Shown here in pieces: positions 8,414 through 16,913 of a stretch of 64,000 nt of DNA. Position 1 is the stretch's first letter. Each line of letters opens with the position of its first letter. This DNA is from a bacterium (GTDB taxonomy: Bacteria; UBP7; UBA6624), in NCBI GenBank assembly GCA_002716355.1, contig PBAU01000005.1:82425-146424 (forward strand), written 5' to 3'. The translations under genes were made by a program, and so were the position numbers. The notes beneath the pieces were generated by a model. It worked only from the letters and a program-made list of their open reading frames with translations, searched no databases and was not told the DNA's origin.

Positions 8414-9121
8414 CTAAGATTTGTCCCAATGAACTTCATTCCAAATCTTTGTTGATTCAGGGAAAATTTCAAACATAATTTCCTTGATGGCTCTTGCATA
8501 TTCTTGAATCTCCCATTGAGCTGTTTTCTCATCTCTCAAATCCAAGAAATTCATTACCGCCTGAAAAGATGCTGTCCAATAAACTTCAGTATACTGGTTC
8601 AATGGCAATATCATTCTCGCTTGCTCTTTGCCAACGCCAAGATCCAAAAGCTGCTGATAATAATCCTGTGAAGCGTTCATGAAGTTTTCAAAAACCTCTT
8701 TGGCTTTCTCAGGATTGTCAACAGACCCCTCACTTCCTTGCTTGTTATCTTCAGATTGCCTTCTCCACCTTTCTGGCTGGTAAAAATCCTCAACTGGAAC
8801 ATATCTTCCACTAATTTCATTCCAAGCATGATCTTTGGTTGGATAAGATGATGAGGTTTCTATTCCCACAACATGTTTGTACCACTGACGCATGACGAAC
8901 TCTGGTGCTTTAACATGAAACTGAATATACATATGTCTAAATGGGGAATAATGCTTATGAACTGCAAGATATTTAACCAAACCCCTATCGGCAGAATCAA
9001 AAGTTTTTTTTCTTTTCCCAAATGAAACCCTGGCTGAATTCACAACAGTTAAATCAGAGCCTAAAGAATCCACGACCTCAATGAAACCTTTGTCCAAAAC
9101 ATTTTTTTTGATTGGTTCCAT
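8414..9121 (-). CDS. thyX: Flavin-dependent thymidylate synthase with an expanded signature motif
   Basis: Makes dTMP from dUMP using methylene-tetrahydrofolate and FAD/NADPH. 235 residues, normal length. The core is recognisable: RVSFGK, the FRH region (SPFRHMYIQFHVKAPEFVMRQW), and NEISGRY. The usual signature RHR-x7-S-x-R is altered: KHV stands at about residues 82-84 and Ser104-Gly-Arg106 follows after 19 residues instead of 7. The overall fold, the RQW just before and the S-x-R after are kept, so I read it as an active variant. No thyA occurs here. It sits 3 bases downstream of gcdH. Confidence 0.9.
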   Translation of the reverse strand: MEPIKKNVLDKGFIEVVDSLGSDLTVVNSARVSFGKRKKTFDSADRGLVKYLAVHKHYSPFRHMYIQFHVKAPEFVMRQWYKHVVGIETSSSYPTKDHAWNEISGRYVPVEDFYQPERWRRQSEDNKQGSEGSVDNPEKAKEVFENFMNASQDYYQQLLDLGVGKEQARMILPLNQYTEVYWTASFQAVMNFLDLRDEKTAQWEIQEYARAIKEIMFEIFPESTKIWNEVHWDKS

Positions 9122-9124
9122 GAT

Positions 9125-10297
9125 TTAATAAAAACCATCTAGGCCAGTGATCTCTCTGCCAAGTATCAACTCATGGACCTCATGGGTTCCTTCATACGTG
9201 AAAACACTTTCCATATTTTGTGAATGCCTCATGCAATGAAAATCAGCCAATATTCCAGATCCACCAAGTATGGATCTCGCTACCCTCGCAGCTCTTAAAC
9301 CTAATTCACAGCAGAACATTTTTGCCATTGAAACATGCTGATGCCTCAAGCTGTCTTTCTCTTTCATCCTGCCAAACTGCAACATCATTATTTGACCCAA
9401 TGAAATGTCAGTATGCAATTCGACAAGTTTTTTTTGTGTTAATTGAAATTGAGCAATAGGTTTGTTGAATTGAACTCTTTCCTGAGAATACTTTAATGCT
9501 TCTGCATAACAATCAGTTGCCAAGCCTAAAGTTCCCCACGCAATACCAAACCTTGCTTGATTGAGACATGAAAGTGGTCCGCTTAAACCTTTAGCTTCAG
9601 GCAGTCTGTTTGAATCTGGAACATTGACCTTGTCAAGAACAAGTTCACTAGTTCTGCTCGCTCTCAAAGAAAGCTTTCCTTCTATTTCAGGAGCACTAAA
9701 GCCTGGCATTCCTTTTTCAACTACAAAACCAAGAATTTCACCAGATGAAGAATCTTTTGCCCACACTACAGCTAAATCAGCAATGGAGCCATTAGTGATC
9801 CACATTTTTCTGCCAGTTATTTCCCATGAGTCACCTTTTTTTGTTGCTGTGGTTGACATCCCTCCAGGATCGCTACCTGCATTCGGTTCCGTAAGCCCGA
9901 AACAACCAACAAGCTCCCCTTTTGCCATTTTTGGCAACCATCTCATTTTTTGCTCTTCGCTACCATAACGATAAATTGGATACATACATAATGCACCTTG
10001 AACAGAGACAAATGATCTAATTCCAGAATCACCAGCCTCAAGCTCATGCAGCATCAAGCCATAAGCAACGTGATTTAAATCCATTCCTCCATATTTTTTT
10101 GGAAGCGTTGGTCCCAAGAAACCCTTTGCAGCAATTTTTGGTATCAGGTCAGTAGGAAATTTTCCCTCTATATAACAATCTGAAATAATTGGGTTAACCT
10201 CTTTCTCAACAAAAGATCTTGCAGCGCTCCTAACACCTTTTTCTACAGCAGACAACTGATTATCTAGTTCAAAAAAATCTGGAGCACCAACAGGCAT
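9125..10297 (-). CDS. gcdH: Glutaryl-CoA dehydrogenase (acyl-CoA dehydrogenase family)
   Basis: FAD enzyme that oxidises and decarboxylates glutaryl-CoA to crotonyl-CoA in lysine/tryptophan breakdown, passing electrons to an electron-transfer flavoprotein. 390 residues. The catalytic Glu lies in TYEGTHEVHELILGR (about Glu369); GLTEPNAGSDPGG and KMWITNG are acyl-CoA dehydrogenase signatures, and QARFGIAWGTLG, QKKLVELHT and LGGSGILADFHCMRH match the glutaryl-CoA subgroup closely. First gene of the gcdH-thyX-DMT unit, with a TAGAAT box 6 bases before its ATG. A different short-chain dicarboxyl or acyl substrate remains possible. Confidence 0.88.
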   Translation of the reverse strand: MPVGAPDFFELDNQLSAVEKGVRSAARSFVEKEVNPIISDCYIEGKFPTDLIPKIAAKGFLGPTLPKKYGGMDLNHVAYGLMLHELEAGDSGIRSFVSVQGALCMYPIYRYGSEEQKMRWLPKMAKGELVGCFGLTEPNAGSDPGGMSTTATKKGDSWEITGRKMWITNGSIADLAVVWAKDSSSGEILGFVVEKGMPGFSAPEIEGKLSLRASRTSELVLDKVNVPDSNRLPEAKGLSGPLSCLNQARFGIAWGTLGLATDCYAEALKYSQERVQFNKPIAQFQLTQKKLVELHTDISLGQIMMLQFGRMKEKDSLRHQHVSMAKMFCCELGLRAARVARSILGGSGILADFHCMRHSQNMESVFTYEGTHEVHELILGREITGLDGFY

Positions 10298-10303
10298 ACA
10301 GCA

Positions 10304-10309
10304 ATTCTA
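10304..10309 (-). promoter_or_regulatory. -10-like TAGAAT, possible leaderless promoter of gcdH
   Basis: TAGAAT on the minus strand ends 6 bases before the gcdH ATG inside the 31-base gap after the RNase D stop. No Shine-Dalgarno sequence lies between, and no good -35 is visible. Transcription from this box would start at or next to the ATG. Confidence 0.45.
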
Positions 10310-10328
10310 TCTAATTAGATTTAAAAAT

Positions 10329-11474
10329 TCAAACTTTAGCAATAGCATTCAAAATGCTCTCGCCCAGCAATTCAACCTGCCATTTTCTGATCCCATGAAC
10401 ATTTTGTAACTCTTTAAGGTTTTTAGGATTGCAAAGAGCAATAGCATTCAAAATTCTTGCTGGAAGCAATACACCTGGAAGCATATTTAATTTTTTACTT
10501 TTTTTCAACCTCATCTCACGAATAGCCTTTGTTAAATGATCTGGGCCTTTCTTGTATTTTTTCTTTTTAGGTGGAGAGAAAACAGGTAATGGTTTTTCAC
10601 TTGATTTCATAAACTTAATTGCCTTGATAAATTTTTTCTTGATTTTAAAATCCATCTTTTTTGGAAAAACATCTTCATATGCTTCATAATTTTTAGCAAT
10701 ATCCAAAAGCTGCTGATTCCCAATTAACCTAAAAGAGGCTAGATTCTTTTTTCTGCAGATTGATTCTCGTGTTTCAAACAAGGTCTCTAGAATTGCTAAT
10801 TGAGATTTGCTCAACTTCTTGGCTCCTTTTATCTTATGAGAATGCTCTTTGGTAGTCTCGCTCTGAATCACTGGAGTCAAATTCTGGTATATAGAACATT
10901 CCTCTAGATACCATTTCAATCTATCCTTTTCTTCAAGCTCTTTTACAAGCTTTTCTCTTAAATCCTTTAGATGAAGAACATCTAATGCAGCATAATCGAT
11001 CAATTCATCACTCAGGGGTCTTTTTGCCCAATTTGCCCTTTGAAGCCTTTTGGACTTATTTACCCTTATCTCTAAAAAATCATTCAACAATGTATCTAAA
11101 CCAGGTGATGGACAACCCAGCAAATCAGCAGCTATCTTTGTATCTTCAACATTTTTTGGAATAATGTTGTAAGTTTCATAAATCATCTGAAAATCGTATT
11201 CCGACCCATGAAAAATTTTCAAAATCTGATCATTACCGAAAATATTATGCATTGGAACAAGGCTGTCCTCTTTCCATAAAATGGGATCGACAAGAAAAGC
11301 ATATTTTTTAGACTCATCCTCTACACACAATTGCCACAAACAGGGTTTGGCTTTGTAAGCATAAAAACCATCAGCCTCCATGTCAATCGAAATTTCCTCA
11401 AACATTTCAATAAAATCTAGCATTTCAAAGAATTCCTTAGATTCCTTTATGAAAACAATTGAAAATTCTTTCAT
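10329..11474 (-). CDS. rnd: Ribonuclease D-like 3'-5' exonuclease with HRDC region
   Basis: DEDDy-type exoribonuclease, expected to trim tRNA 3' ends and other structured RNAs. Exo I has IDMEADGF, Exo II FHGSEYDF, and Exo III LIDYAALDV (Tyr and Asp of DEDDy); the TKIAADLLGCPSPGLDTLL block is also typical. The C-terminal part (from about residue 220) is Lys-rich and ends in an HRDC-like helix-hairpin segment (LPARILNAIALCNPKNLKELQNVHG). The open frame extends 19 codons upstream, but the first sensible start is the ATG at 11474 just before the catalytic domain, 7 bases after a TATAAT box. It diverges from the efflux operon. Confidence 0.88.
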   Translation of the reverse strand: MKEFSIVFIKESKEFFEMLDFIEMFEEISIDMEADGFYAYKAKPCLWQLCVEDESKKYAFLVDPILWKEDSLVPMHNIFGNDQILKIFHGSEYDFQMIYETYNIIPKNVEDTKIAADLLGCPSPGLDTLLNDFLEIRVNKSKRLQRANWAKRPLSDELIDYAALDVLHLKDLREKLVKELEEKDRLKWYLEECSIYQNLTPVIQSETTKEHSHKIKGAKKLSKSQLAILETLFETRESICRKKNLASFRLIGNQQLLDIAKNYEAYEDVFPKKMDFKIKKKFIKAIKFMKSSEKPLPVFSPPKKKKYKKGPDHLTKAIREMRLKKSKKLNMLPGVLLPARILNAIALCNPKNLKELQNVHGIRKWQVELLGESILNAIAKV

Positions 11475-11481
11475 TTTTTTG

Positions 11482-11487
11482 ATTATA
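11482..11487 (-). promoter_or_regulatory. -10 TATAAT, possible leaderless promoter of the RNase D gene
   Basis: A perfect TATAAT on the minus strand lies 7 bases upstream of the preferred ATG. Transcripts would begin within a base or two of the start codon. No ribosome binding site is present and the -35 region is poor. Confidence 0.5.
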
Positions 11488-11517
11488 TTTTTACAATTGA
11501 TGGATTGGGCTTTAGCT

Positions 11518-11523
11518 AGGAGG
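11518..11523 (+). promoter_or_regulatory. Strong ribosome binding site of the efflux adaptor gene
   Basis: AGGAGG followed by seven bases to the ATG. It contrasts with the SD-less divergent neighbour and fixes the start of the adaptor gene. Confidence 0.7.
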
Positions 11524-11530
11524 TTAACCA

Positions 11531-12571
11531 ATGAAGAAACATGTTATTTTATTAAGTTTTCTAATATTGTTCGGATGTTCTGAAGAAAACACGGAATCAC
11601 AAATTGAAAAAAAAGAGAGCATACCTTTAGTAACATGGGTGAACCCAATAGAAACTATACAAAAAAAATACTACCCTGCACTTGGCTTGATAAACACAGT
11701 AGGTGCTGGAAATATAAACTGGAGCACCTCTGGAACTATTGAAGAAATACTTGTCAAAGAGGGTGATGAAGTAGCTAAAGGTCAAAAAATGGCATCATTA
11801 GAATGCGAGATGCAGATTCTAGATAGATCGAATTCAATACTGCTCTTAAGACAAGCAGAACTAGCCTTGGATGATGCTGATAAAAATTACGAAAGAGCTA
11901 AAAAAATATCAGAAACAGGAAGCATAAGTCAAGAACAATTAGAAAAATTAGAAATGGCAGTCAGTCAAGCTGTCTTGAATTACGAAAGTGCCGAAATAGC
12001 ATTGAATTTAAGAAACATGCAAGTTGAAGATTGTGACATCGTCGCACCTTTTGATTTAAATGTTGAATTTGTTTTCTCAAGATTGGGAAATGATGTTGCC
12101 ATCGGAATGCCTGCGTTAAAAATACTACCCTTAAAAGGAATGCGTATGGAGGTTATGCTAGCTCCTCATGTAGCAAAAGAAATACAAATTGGAAATACGC
12201 TTGTAGATGAAAATGAAAATATATGGAGGCTTTCTCACAAATCAGGATCCTCAGACATGACAACAGGAGCTATGAATACACTATGGGAAGCAACAGAAGA
12301 ATCAAATCCTGAAAATGGAATCTGGGTGACAACCAGTATAGATATGGGTGATGTTCAAGGGTATATAGTGCCACTAGCAAGCATTGTTCAGCTTCAAGGC
12401 CCAGGTGTATATCTGATAAATGACCAAGATGAAATTAAATGGATTCCGGTTGATATATTGGTTGAAAATGATAATGATGCCTTGGTTGAAGGTCTGACCT
12501 CATCACAAAGAATAGTCTTGAGAAGACCAGGCAATCTACGAGACGGGCAAAAAATACGAACAGGTGAATAA
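11531..12571 (+). CDS. RND efflux periplasmic adaptor lipoprotein
   Basis: Membrane-fusion protein linking an inner-membrane RND pump to an outer-membrane channel. A lipoprotein signal ends at the lipobox LFGC (Cys about residue 16). The biotinyl-lipoyl half-motif GTIEEILVKEGDEVAKGQ is followed by a coiled-coil hairpin (about residues 100-150) and the returning lipoyl half with VEDCDIVAPFDL. 346 residues. An AGGAGG site precedes the ATG, and the stop abuts the pump gene start, so the two are translated together. Substrate unknown. Confidence 0.92.
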   Translation: MKKHVILLSFLILFGCSEENTESQIEKKESIPLVTWVNPIETIQKKYYPALGLINTVGAGNINWSTSGTIEEILVKEGDEVAKGQKMASLECEMQILDRSNSILLLRQAELALDDADKNYERAKKISETGSISQEQLEKLEMAVSQAVLNYESAEIALNLRNMQVEDCDIVAPFDLNVEFVFSRLGNDVAIGMPALKILPLKGMRMEVMLAPHVAKEIQIGNTLVDENENIWRLSHKSGSSDMTTGAMNTLWEATEESNPENGIWVTTSIDMGDVQGYIVPLASIVQLQGPGVYLINDQDEIKWIPVDILVENDNDALVEGLTSSQRIVLRRPGNLRDGQKIRTGE

Positions 12572-15500
12572 ATGAGATTTTTAACAGATTACCTTTTAGA
12601 TAAACCAAGGTTAGTTTACCTGCTTATTGCAGGGCTTCTTTTTGGTGGGTACCAAGCTTACAAATCGATTCCTACAGCATCTACCCCTGATATAAAAGTT
12701 CCTTACGTGATAGTTAACATACCTTGGCCCGGCTCTTCATCATCCTCTGTTGAAAAAAGTTTAACCAATCCACTTGAGACAAAGATGGATGATTTGAAAG
12801 AATTAAAAAGCATGCGATCATATTCAGTTCCAGGCTTCAGCTTTTTAGTTCTCGAATTTAATGCTGGCTATGACCTAGATAGAGCAATTAGCGAAGTGCA
12901 AAATTCAGTAGATGAATCAAGATCCTTGCTGCCTGCCGGAATTGAAACCCCCGATATATCTGAAATAGCATTTGAGGAAGTTCCAATAGTAATACTGACT
13001 GTATCTGGCGATATGGATTCTGAAGCGCTTAAAAGAGAAGCTTTACTTATTGTCAGCGAAATTGAGAAGCTTGACGGCTTGGCCAGTGTGGAACTTTTTG
13101 GAGCCAAAGAAAACACAATACAAATTGAACCTAACCCTTCTAAGTTACGTCAAAAAGGATTAACTTTGACTGAACTGTCCAACTCTGTTCAACAGTTGCT
13201 TTTTGACATGCCAATAGGCGCCCTTGATACCGGATCACAAGAATTGCAAATTTCCTATAGGGGTAAATCTGAAACTGTAAAAGAGATAAGCAACCTGATT
13301 GTTCCAGATGCATATGGAAACTCTTTTTTATTAAGCGATATAGCAAAAATAAAAATCTCACCAAAAAAAATCACCACTTTCTCTCGTCACAATGGTCAAA
13401 AATCCATAAATATTGTTGTTAAAAAAACAACTGGGGAAAACACTGTAAAAGTTGGAGAAAGCGTGTTTTCACTTATTGATGACCTAAATACAAAAAATCC
13501 CAATTTAAAAATAGAAATCGCCCAAGAGCAAGTTTCTGGAGTAAGGGATGAACTAATTGGCGTAATGGTCAACAATCTATCTGATGGTTTTTGGATAGTT
13601 ATTATCGTTTTAATCCTTTTTGTTGGTTTTAAAAACTCTTTGCTTGTCGCTCTTGGCATCCCTTTAGCTCTTGGTTTTTCTTTGATAATCGCAAACAGCA
13701 TTGGTTACTCTCTAAATAACGTAACTGTTTTTGGAATAATCATAGTGCTCGGAATGCTAGTCGATGATGACATTATTGTTGTTGAAAATATATTCAGACA
13801 AGTCGAGAAGGGAATAGATCCAAAAAAAGCTGCAAGAAAAGGCATACATCAAGTAAGCATGCCGATAACAGCAGCAATTCTGACAACCATTGCTGCTTTC
13901 GGGCCTCTCATGTTCCTGTCTGGAACCATGGGTGAATTTATGAAATACGTTCCTGCGATGGTTATATTTACTCTAGCTGGTGCATTGATTACTGGGCATT
14001 TCATCCTTCCTTCAGTATGTGCAATTTTCATGAAGCAAGAAAAAAAGAAAAATATTTTTACTGGCATTGATTTTTCAGGTTATGCTGGAAAGCATAAAAA
14101 AATTGTTTCAAACCTTATAAAAAACCCTTGGAGAACACTTGCTGTTTTTGTGCTTTTTTTCATAGGTTCAATGTCACTTGTTCCCAAATTACTTGAAAAT
14201 GCTGAATTTTTCCCAAAGGTTTCCATGAAAGAATTCATAATAGATATTGAAGCTCCATGGGGAACATCTGTAGAAATAACAGATGTGATTGCAAAAGAGG
14301 TGGAAGAGGTGCTTGATGCAACTCCCGAAATTGACTTCTACACAACAAGTGTAGGTGACTCAGGTGAAAATGTAGTTGGGACAATAGGTGGCGGCGGTGG
14401 TCCACATTTCGCAAGAATAACAGGATCCTTTTATGAAAAACACAGAAAGGAAGCAATAGATGTGCATCAGCCTAAATTGCAAGAGATTTTTGACAATATA
14501 CCTGGGGCAAAAATACAATTCGTAGAAATAACAGAAGGCCCTCCGGCTGGAAACGATATCATCATTAGAGCTCTAGGTGACAATTATGATGAATTGATTG
14601 AATATACAGACATGCTGGAAAGCATAATGTTAGCAAACCCCGTTTTAACTGAAATTGACAGAAGTCACCAACCAGGAAATCCTGAATTAAAAATACAAAT
14701 ACTTGAAGACAAAGCTGCAAGATTGGGTGTGGCCCCTTTTAGCATTGCAAATGAATCAAAAAATGCTTTTGATGGGTCTGTAGTCATGAAGATGCCTGTT
14801 GATAATCAAGATGAAGATGCAGACGTGATAATAAGATATCCATCAGAATTCAGAAAGAAAATATCAGATCTTTCCTTAGTGTCAGTGAGAAACAATCAAG
14901 GTTTTCTGGTTCCGATTGATATGGTTTCAAAAACCACTCGACAGGTAACCCCTGTTCTTTTTTCTCACTGGAATGGAAAAAAGACAATATCCATATCAGC
15001 CAATGTAAAGCCACAAGGCCCCCCTTCGCAAATTGTTTTAGAGGATATTAAAAAAACTATTGAATCCAACCAAGTTCCAAATGGGATCATTATTGAATAT
15101 GGTGGAGAGAATGAAGAAGCAATGACTGGTCAATCTGAAATGGGTACTGCTTTCCTTGTTGCAATAGGTTTGATTTCATTACTTCTAGTTGCTGTTTTCA
15201 ATTCTTTTAGACAATCAATGGTTGTCATTGCAGCGATACCCTTTGCTTTAATTGGTGTAATCGTAGCCCTTTTGATAAGCGGTGAGTCTTTTGGTTTCCT
15301 TGCCCTTATGGGGGTGGTTGCATTGACTGGAATTATTGTGAATGACTCAATTGTCTTAATAGACAGGATCAATCAGTTAAGGGAGAAAGGAATGAGTTTA
15401 ATGGAGTCTGTTTCCTTGGGAACCTCACAGAGGCTTAGACCAATACTGATGACTAGTGTTACAACAATTGGAGCACTGATTCCTATGAGCCTAGATACAA

Positions 15501-15637
15501 CCGGTCAGGCTGAATGGTTCAGAGCGCTTGGTGTTTCTATCATGGGAGGGCTAGCTGTAGGCACGGTTCTAATAATCTATTTAATTCCATGCCTGTATGT
15601 GATTGCCGAAAGAAAAAGAGGTGCTAAAAATGTTTAA
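12572..15637 (+). CDS. RND-family efflux permease (AcrB-like)
   Basis: Proton-driven inner-membrane pump, 1021 residues, normal for the HAE/AcrB group. Layout: TM1 near residues 10-28, first periplasmic loop (30-330), six TM helices, second periplasmic loop (about 540-850) and the last TM block. The proton-relay acidic residues lie in TM4 as LVDDDIIVVENI; PGSSSSSVEKSLTNPLE and IPTASTPDI near the N-terminus are family marks. It is between its adaptor and its TolC-like partner, completing a tripartite system. Substrate cannot be deduced; the second loop carries a poly-Gly stretch (GTIGGGGGP) near residue 607. Confidence 0.94.
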   Translation: MRFLTDYLLDKPRLVYLLIAGLLFGGYQAYKSIPTASTPDIKVPYVIVNIPWPGSSSSSVEKSLTNPLETKMDDLKELKSMRSYSVPGFSFLVLEFNAGYDLDRAISEVQNSVDESRSLLPAGIETPDISEIAFEEVPIVILTVSGDMDSEALKREALLIVSEIEKLDGLASVELFGAKENTIQIEPNPSKLRQKGLTLTELSNSVQQLLFDMPIGALDTGSQELQISYRGKSETVKEISNLIVPDAYGNSFLLSDIAKIKISPKKITTFSRHNGQKSINIVVKKTTGENTVKVGESVFSLIDDLNTKNPNLKIEIAQEQVSGVRDELIGVMVNNLSDGFWIVIIVLILFVGFKNSLLVALGIPLALGFSLIIANSIGYSLNNVTVFGIIIVLGMLVDDDIIVVENIFRQVEKGIDPKKAARKGIHQVSMPITAAILTTIAAFGPLMFLSGTMGEFMKYVPAMVIFTLAGALITGHFILPSVCAIFMKQEKKKNIFTGIDFSGYAGKHKKIVSNLIKNPWRTLAVFVLFFIGSMSLVPKLLENAEFFPKVSMKEFIIDIEAPWGTSVEITDVIAKEVEEVLDATPEIDFYTTSVGDSGENVVGTIGGGGGPHFARITGSFYEKHRKEAIDVHQPKLQEIFDNIPGAKIQFVEITEGPPAGNDIIIRALGDNYDELIEYTDMLESIMLANPVLTEIDRSHQPGNPELKIQILEDKAARLGVAPFSIANESKNAFDGSVVMKMPVDNQDEDADVIIRYPSEFRKKISDLSLVSVRNNQGFLVPIDMVSKTTRQVTPVLFSHWNGKKTISISANVKPQGPPSQIVLEDIKKTIESNQVPNGIIIEYGGENEEAMTGQSEMGTAFLVAIGLISLLLVAVFNSFRQSMVVIAAIPFALIGVIVALLISGESFGFLALMGVVALTGIIVNDSIVLIDRINQLREKGMSLMESVSLGTSQRLRPILMTSVTTIGALIPMSLDTTGQAEWFRALGVSIMGGLAVGTVLIIYLIPCLYVIAERKRGAKNV

Positions 15638-16892
15638 ATTGCCAATAATAACAATCCTCATTATTGCAAATCAGCCCATTGGAATATGGGAGTCAATGAA
15701 AACCGCTGAAAACAAACCGATAGCCAAATCATCTGAATATCTAGTTTCTGCAGCAAAATCAGATCTTGAAAAAGCAAAAAAAGACTGGTTTCCCTCTTTG
15801 TCATTAGGTTTAACAATGACAAGAACAGACTCCCTTGAAGGGTATGAGCCAGGGCCATTAGATGTTAACTTTTTCGGCGTAGGTGAAAATTTTGGCAATG
15901 CCTCAATGACCTTGACTTATCCACTCTATTCATTTGGAATGAAAAAATCTCAGATAAACCTCCAAGAAATGAATTATTTTTTGGCGAAACTCGACAAAGA
16001 AACAACACTTCAACAGTCTAGATTAGCTATAGCTAATTCATGGTTAAACTTATGGCTAGCAAATAAAAACCTACTCTTAGCAGAAGATAAATTAAACAAC
16101 TCCTCAAAAGTTTTAGAAGATGCACAAGCAAGATACTCAGTCCAATTAATCAGCGAGCTTGAATTGATTCAATTCGAAAGTGAATTTTTAAGCTCGAAGG
16201 AAAACATGAGCCAAGCGTCCTCTTTGTATGAATCAGCATTAACCCTGTTTATCTCAATGACAGGAATACAGGCAGATATTGAATTAGCAGAATTACCCCA
16301 ACTCGACAAAAATCTTTTGGTTGAATTCATAACTGATGAAAAGAATGAAAGGATCAATGTAAAACGTGCAAGGTTAAATCTTGAAATCTCCCGCAAAACC
16401 AAAGAACTGCTGTTCAATCGTCCAAATTTGATTCTTAGAACAACTGCCAACCATCCAGAAAATGAACAAGGTTTTGAATCTGGTGATACATTAAGGAGCG
16501 ATATAGCACTGAATTGGGAATTTATGAAACCATCTAAAACTGCTGAGCTCAAATCGTCTGATGAAAAAATAAAAGCAGCGGAGTTTGTTTACGCTCAGTC
16601 TGTTATTGACGAGAATGCATTAATTGAATCATCCATAGAAACAATTGGAATGTATCAATCAAGAATAGAAAACGCAGAATACACCTTGGAGCTAATGCGC
16701 AGAATTTCAATGTCAATCACTGAAGGTTTAGCTGTTGGGACGAGCTCTTATCTTGAATGGAGTAATGCCGAAAATAACTACCTTGCAGCTGCTGTTAACT
16801 TAGCTACAATAAAAACAAACTTTCTAAAGGAGATATTCAATCTAGGCGCGGGAAATATAGATTCGCTACTGAAACTTAATCAAAATAATTAA
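15630..16892 (+). CDS. TolC-like outer-membrane efflux protein
   Basis: Third part of the tripartite efflux system. An N-terminal signal sequence is followed by long helical, coiled-coil-prone stretches and two OEP-like halves (GNASMTLTYPLYSFG and later WEFMKPSKTAELKSSDEKI). About 420 residues. The open frame begins 27 bases earlier, but the ATG used follows an AGAGG ribosome site, starts the signal peptide (MFKLPIITILII) and overlaps the permease stop by 8 bases (ATGTTTAA), a junction type used repeatedly here. Confidence 0.87.
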   Translation: MFKLPIITILIIANQPIGIWESMKTAENKPIAKSSEYLVSAAKSDLEKAKKDWFPSLSLGLTMTRTDSLEGYEPGPLDVNFFGVGENFGNASMTLTYPLYSFGMKKSQINLQEMNYFLAKLDKETTLQQSRLAIANSWLNLWLANKNLLLAEDKLNNSSKVLEDAQARYSVQLISELELIQFESEFLSSKENMSQASSLYESALTLFISMTGIQADIELAELPQLDKNLLVEFITDEKNERINVKRARLNLEISRKTKELLFNRPNLILRTTANHPENEQGFESGDTLRSDIALNWEFMKPSKTAELKSSDEKIKAAEFVYAQSVIDENALIESSIETIGMYQSRIENAEYTLELMRRISMSITEGLAVGTSSYLEWSNAENNYLAAAVNLATIKTNFLKEIFNLGAGNIDSLLKLNQNN

Positions 16893-16913
16893 AATACAAA
16901 CTGGAGAAAAATT

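Noticed and set aside
8081-8455. 124-codon plus-strand frame opposite the DMT transporter
   Set aside because: Antisense shadow of a transporter with clear EamA repeats.
9561-9968. 135-codon plus-strand frame inside gcdH
   Set aside because: Antisense to highly conserved acyl-CoA dehydrogenase sequence.
14381-14405. Poly-Gly stretch in the RND pump as a possible tandem repeat or frameshift site
   Set aside because: The frame is intact on both sides and the stretch is short; a flexible loop is sufficient explanation.
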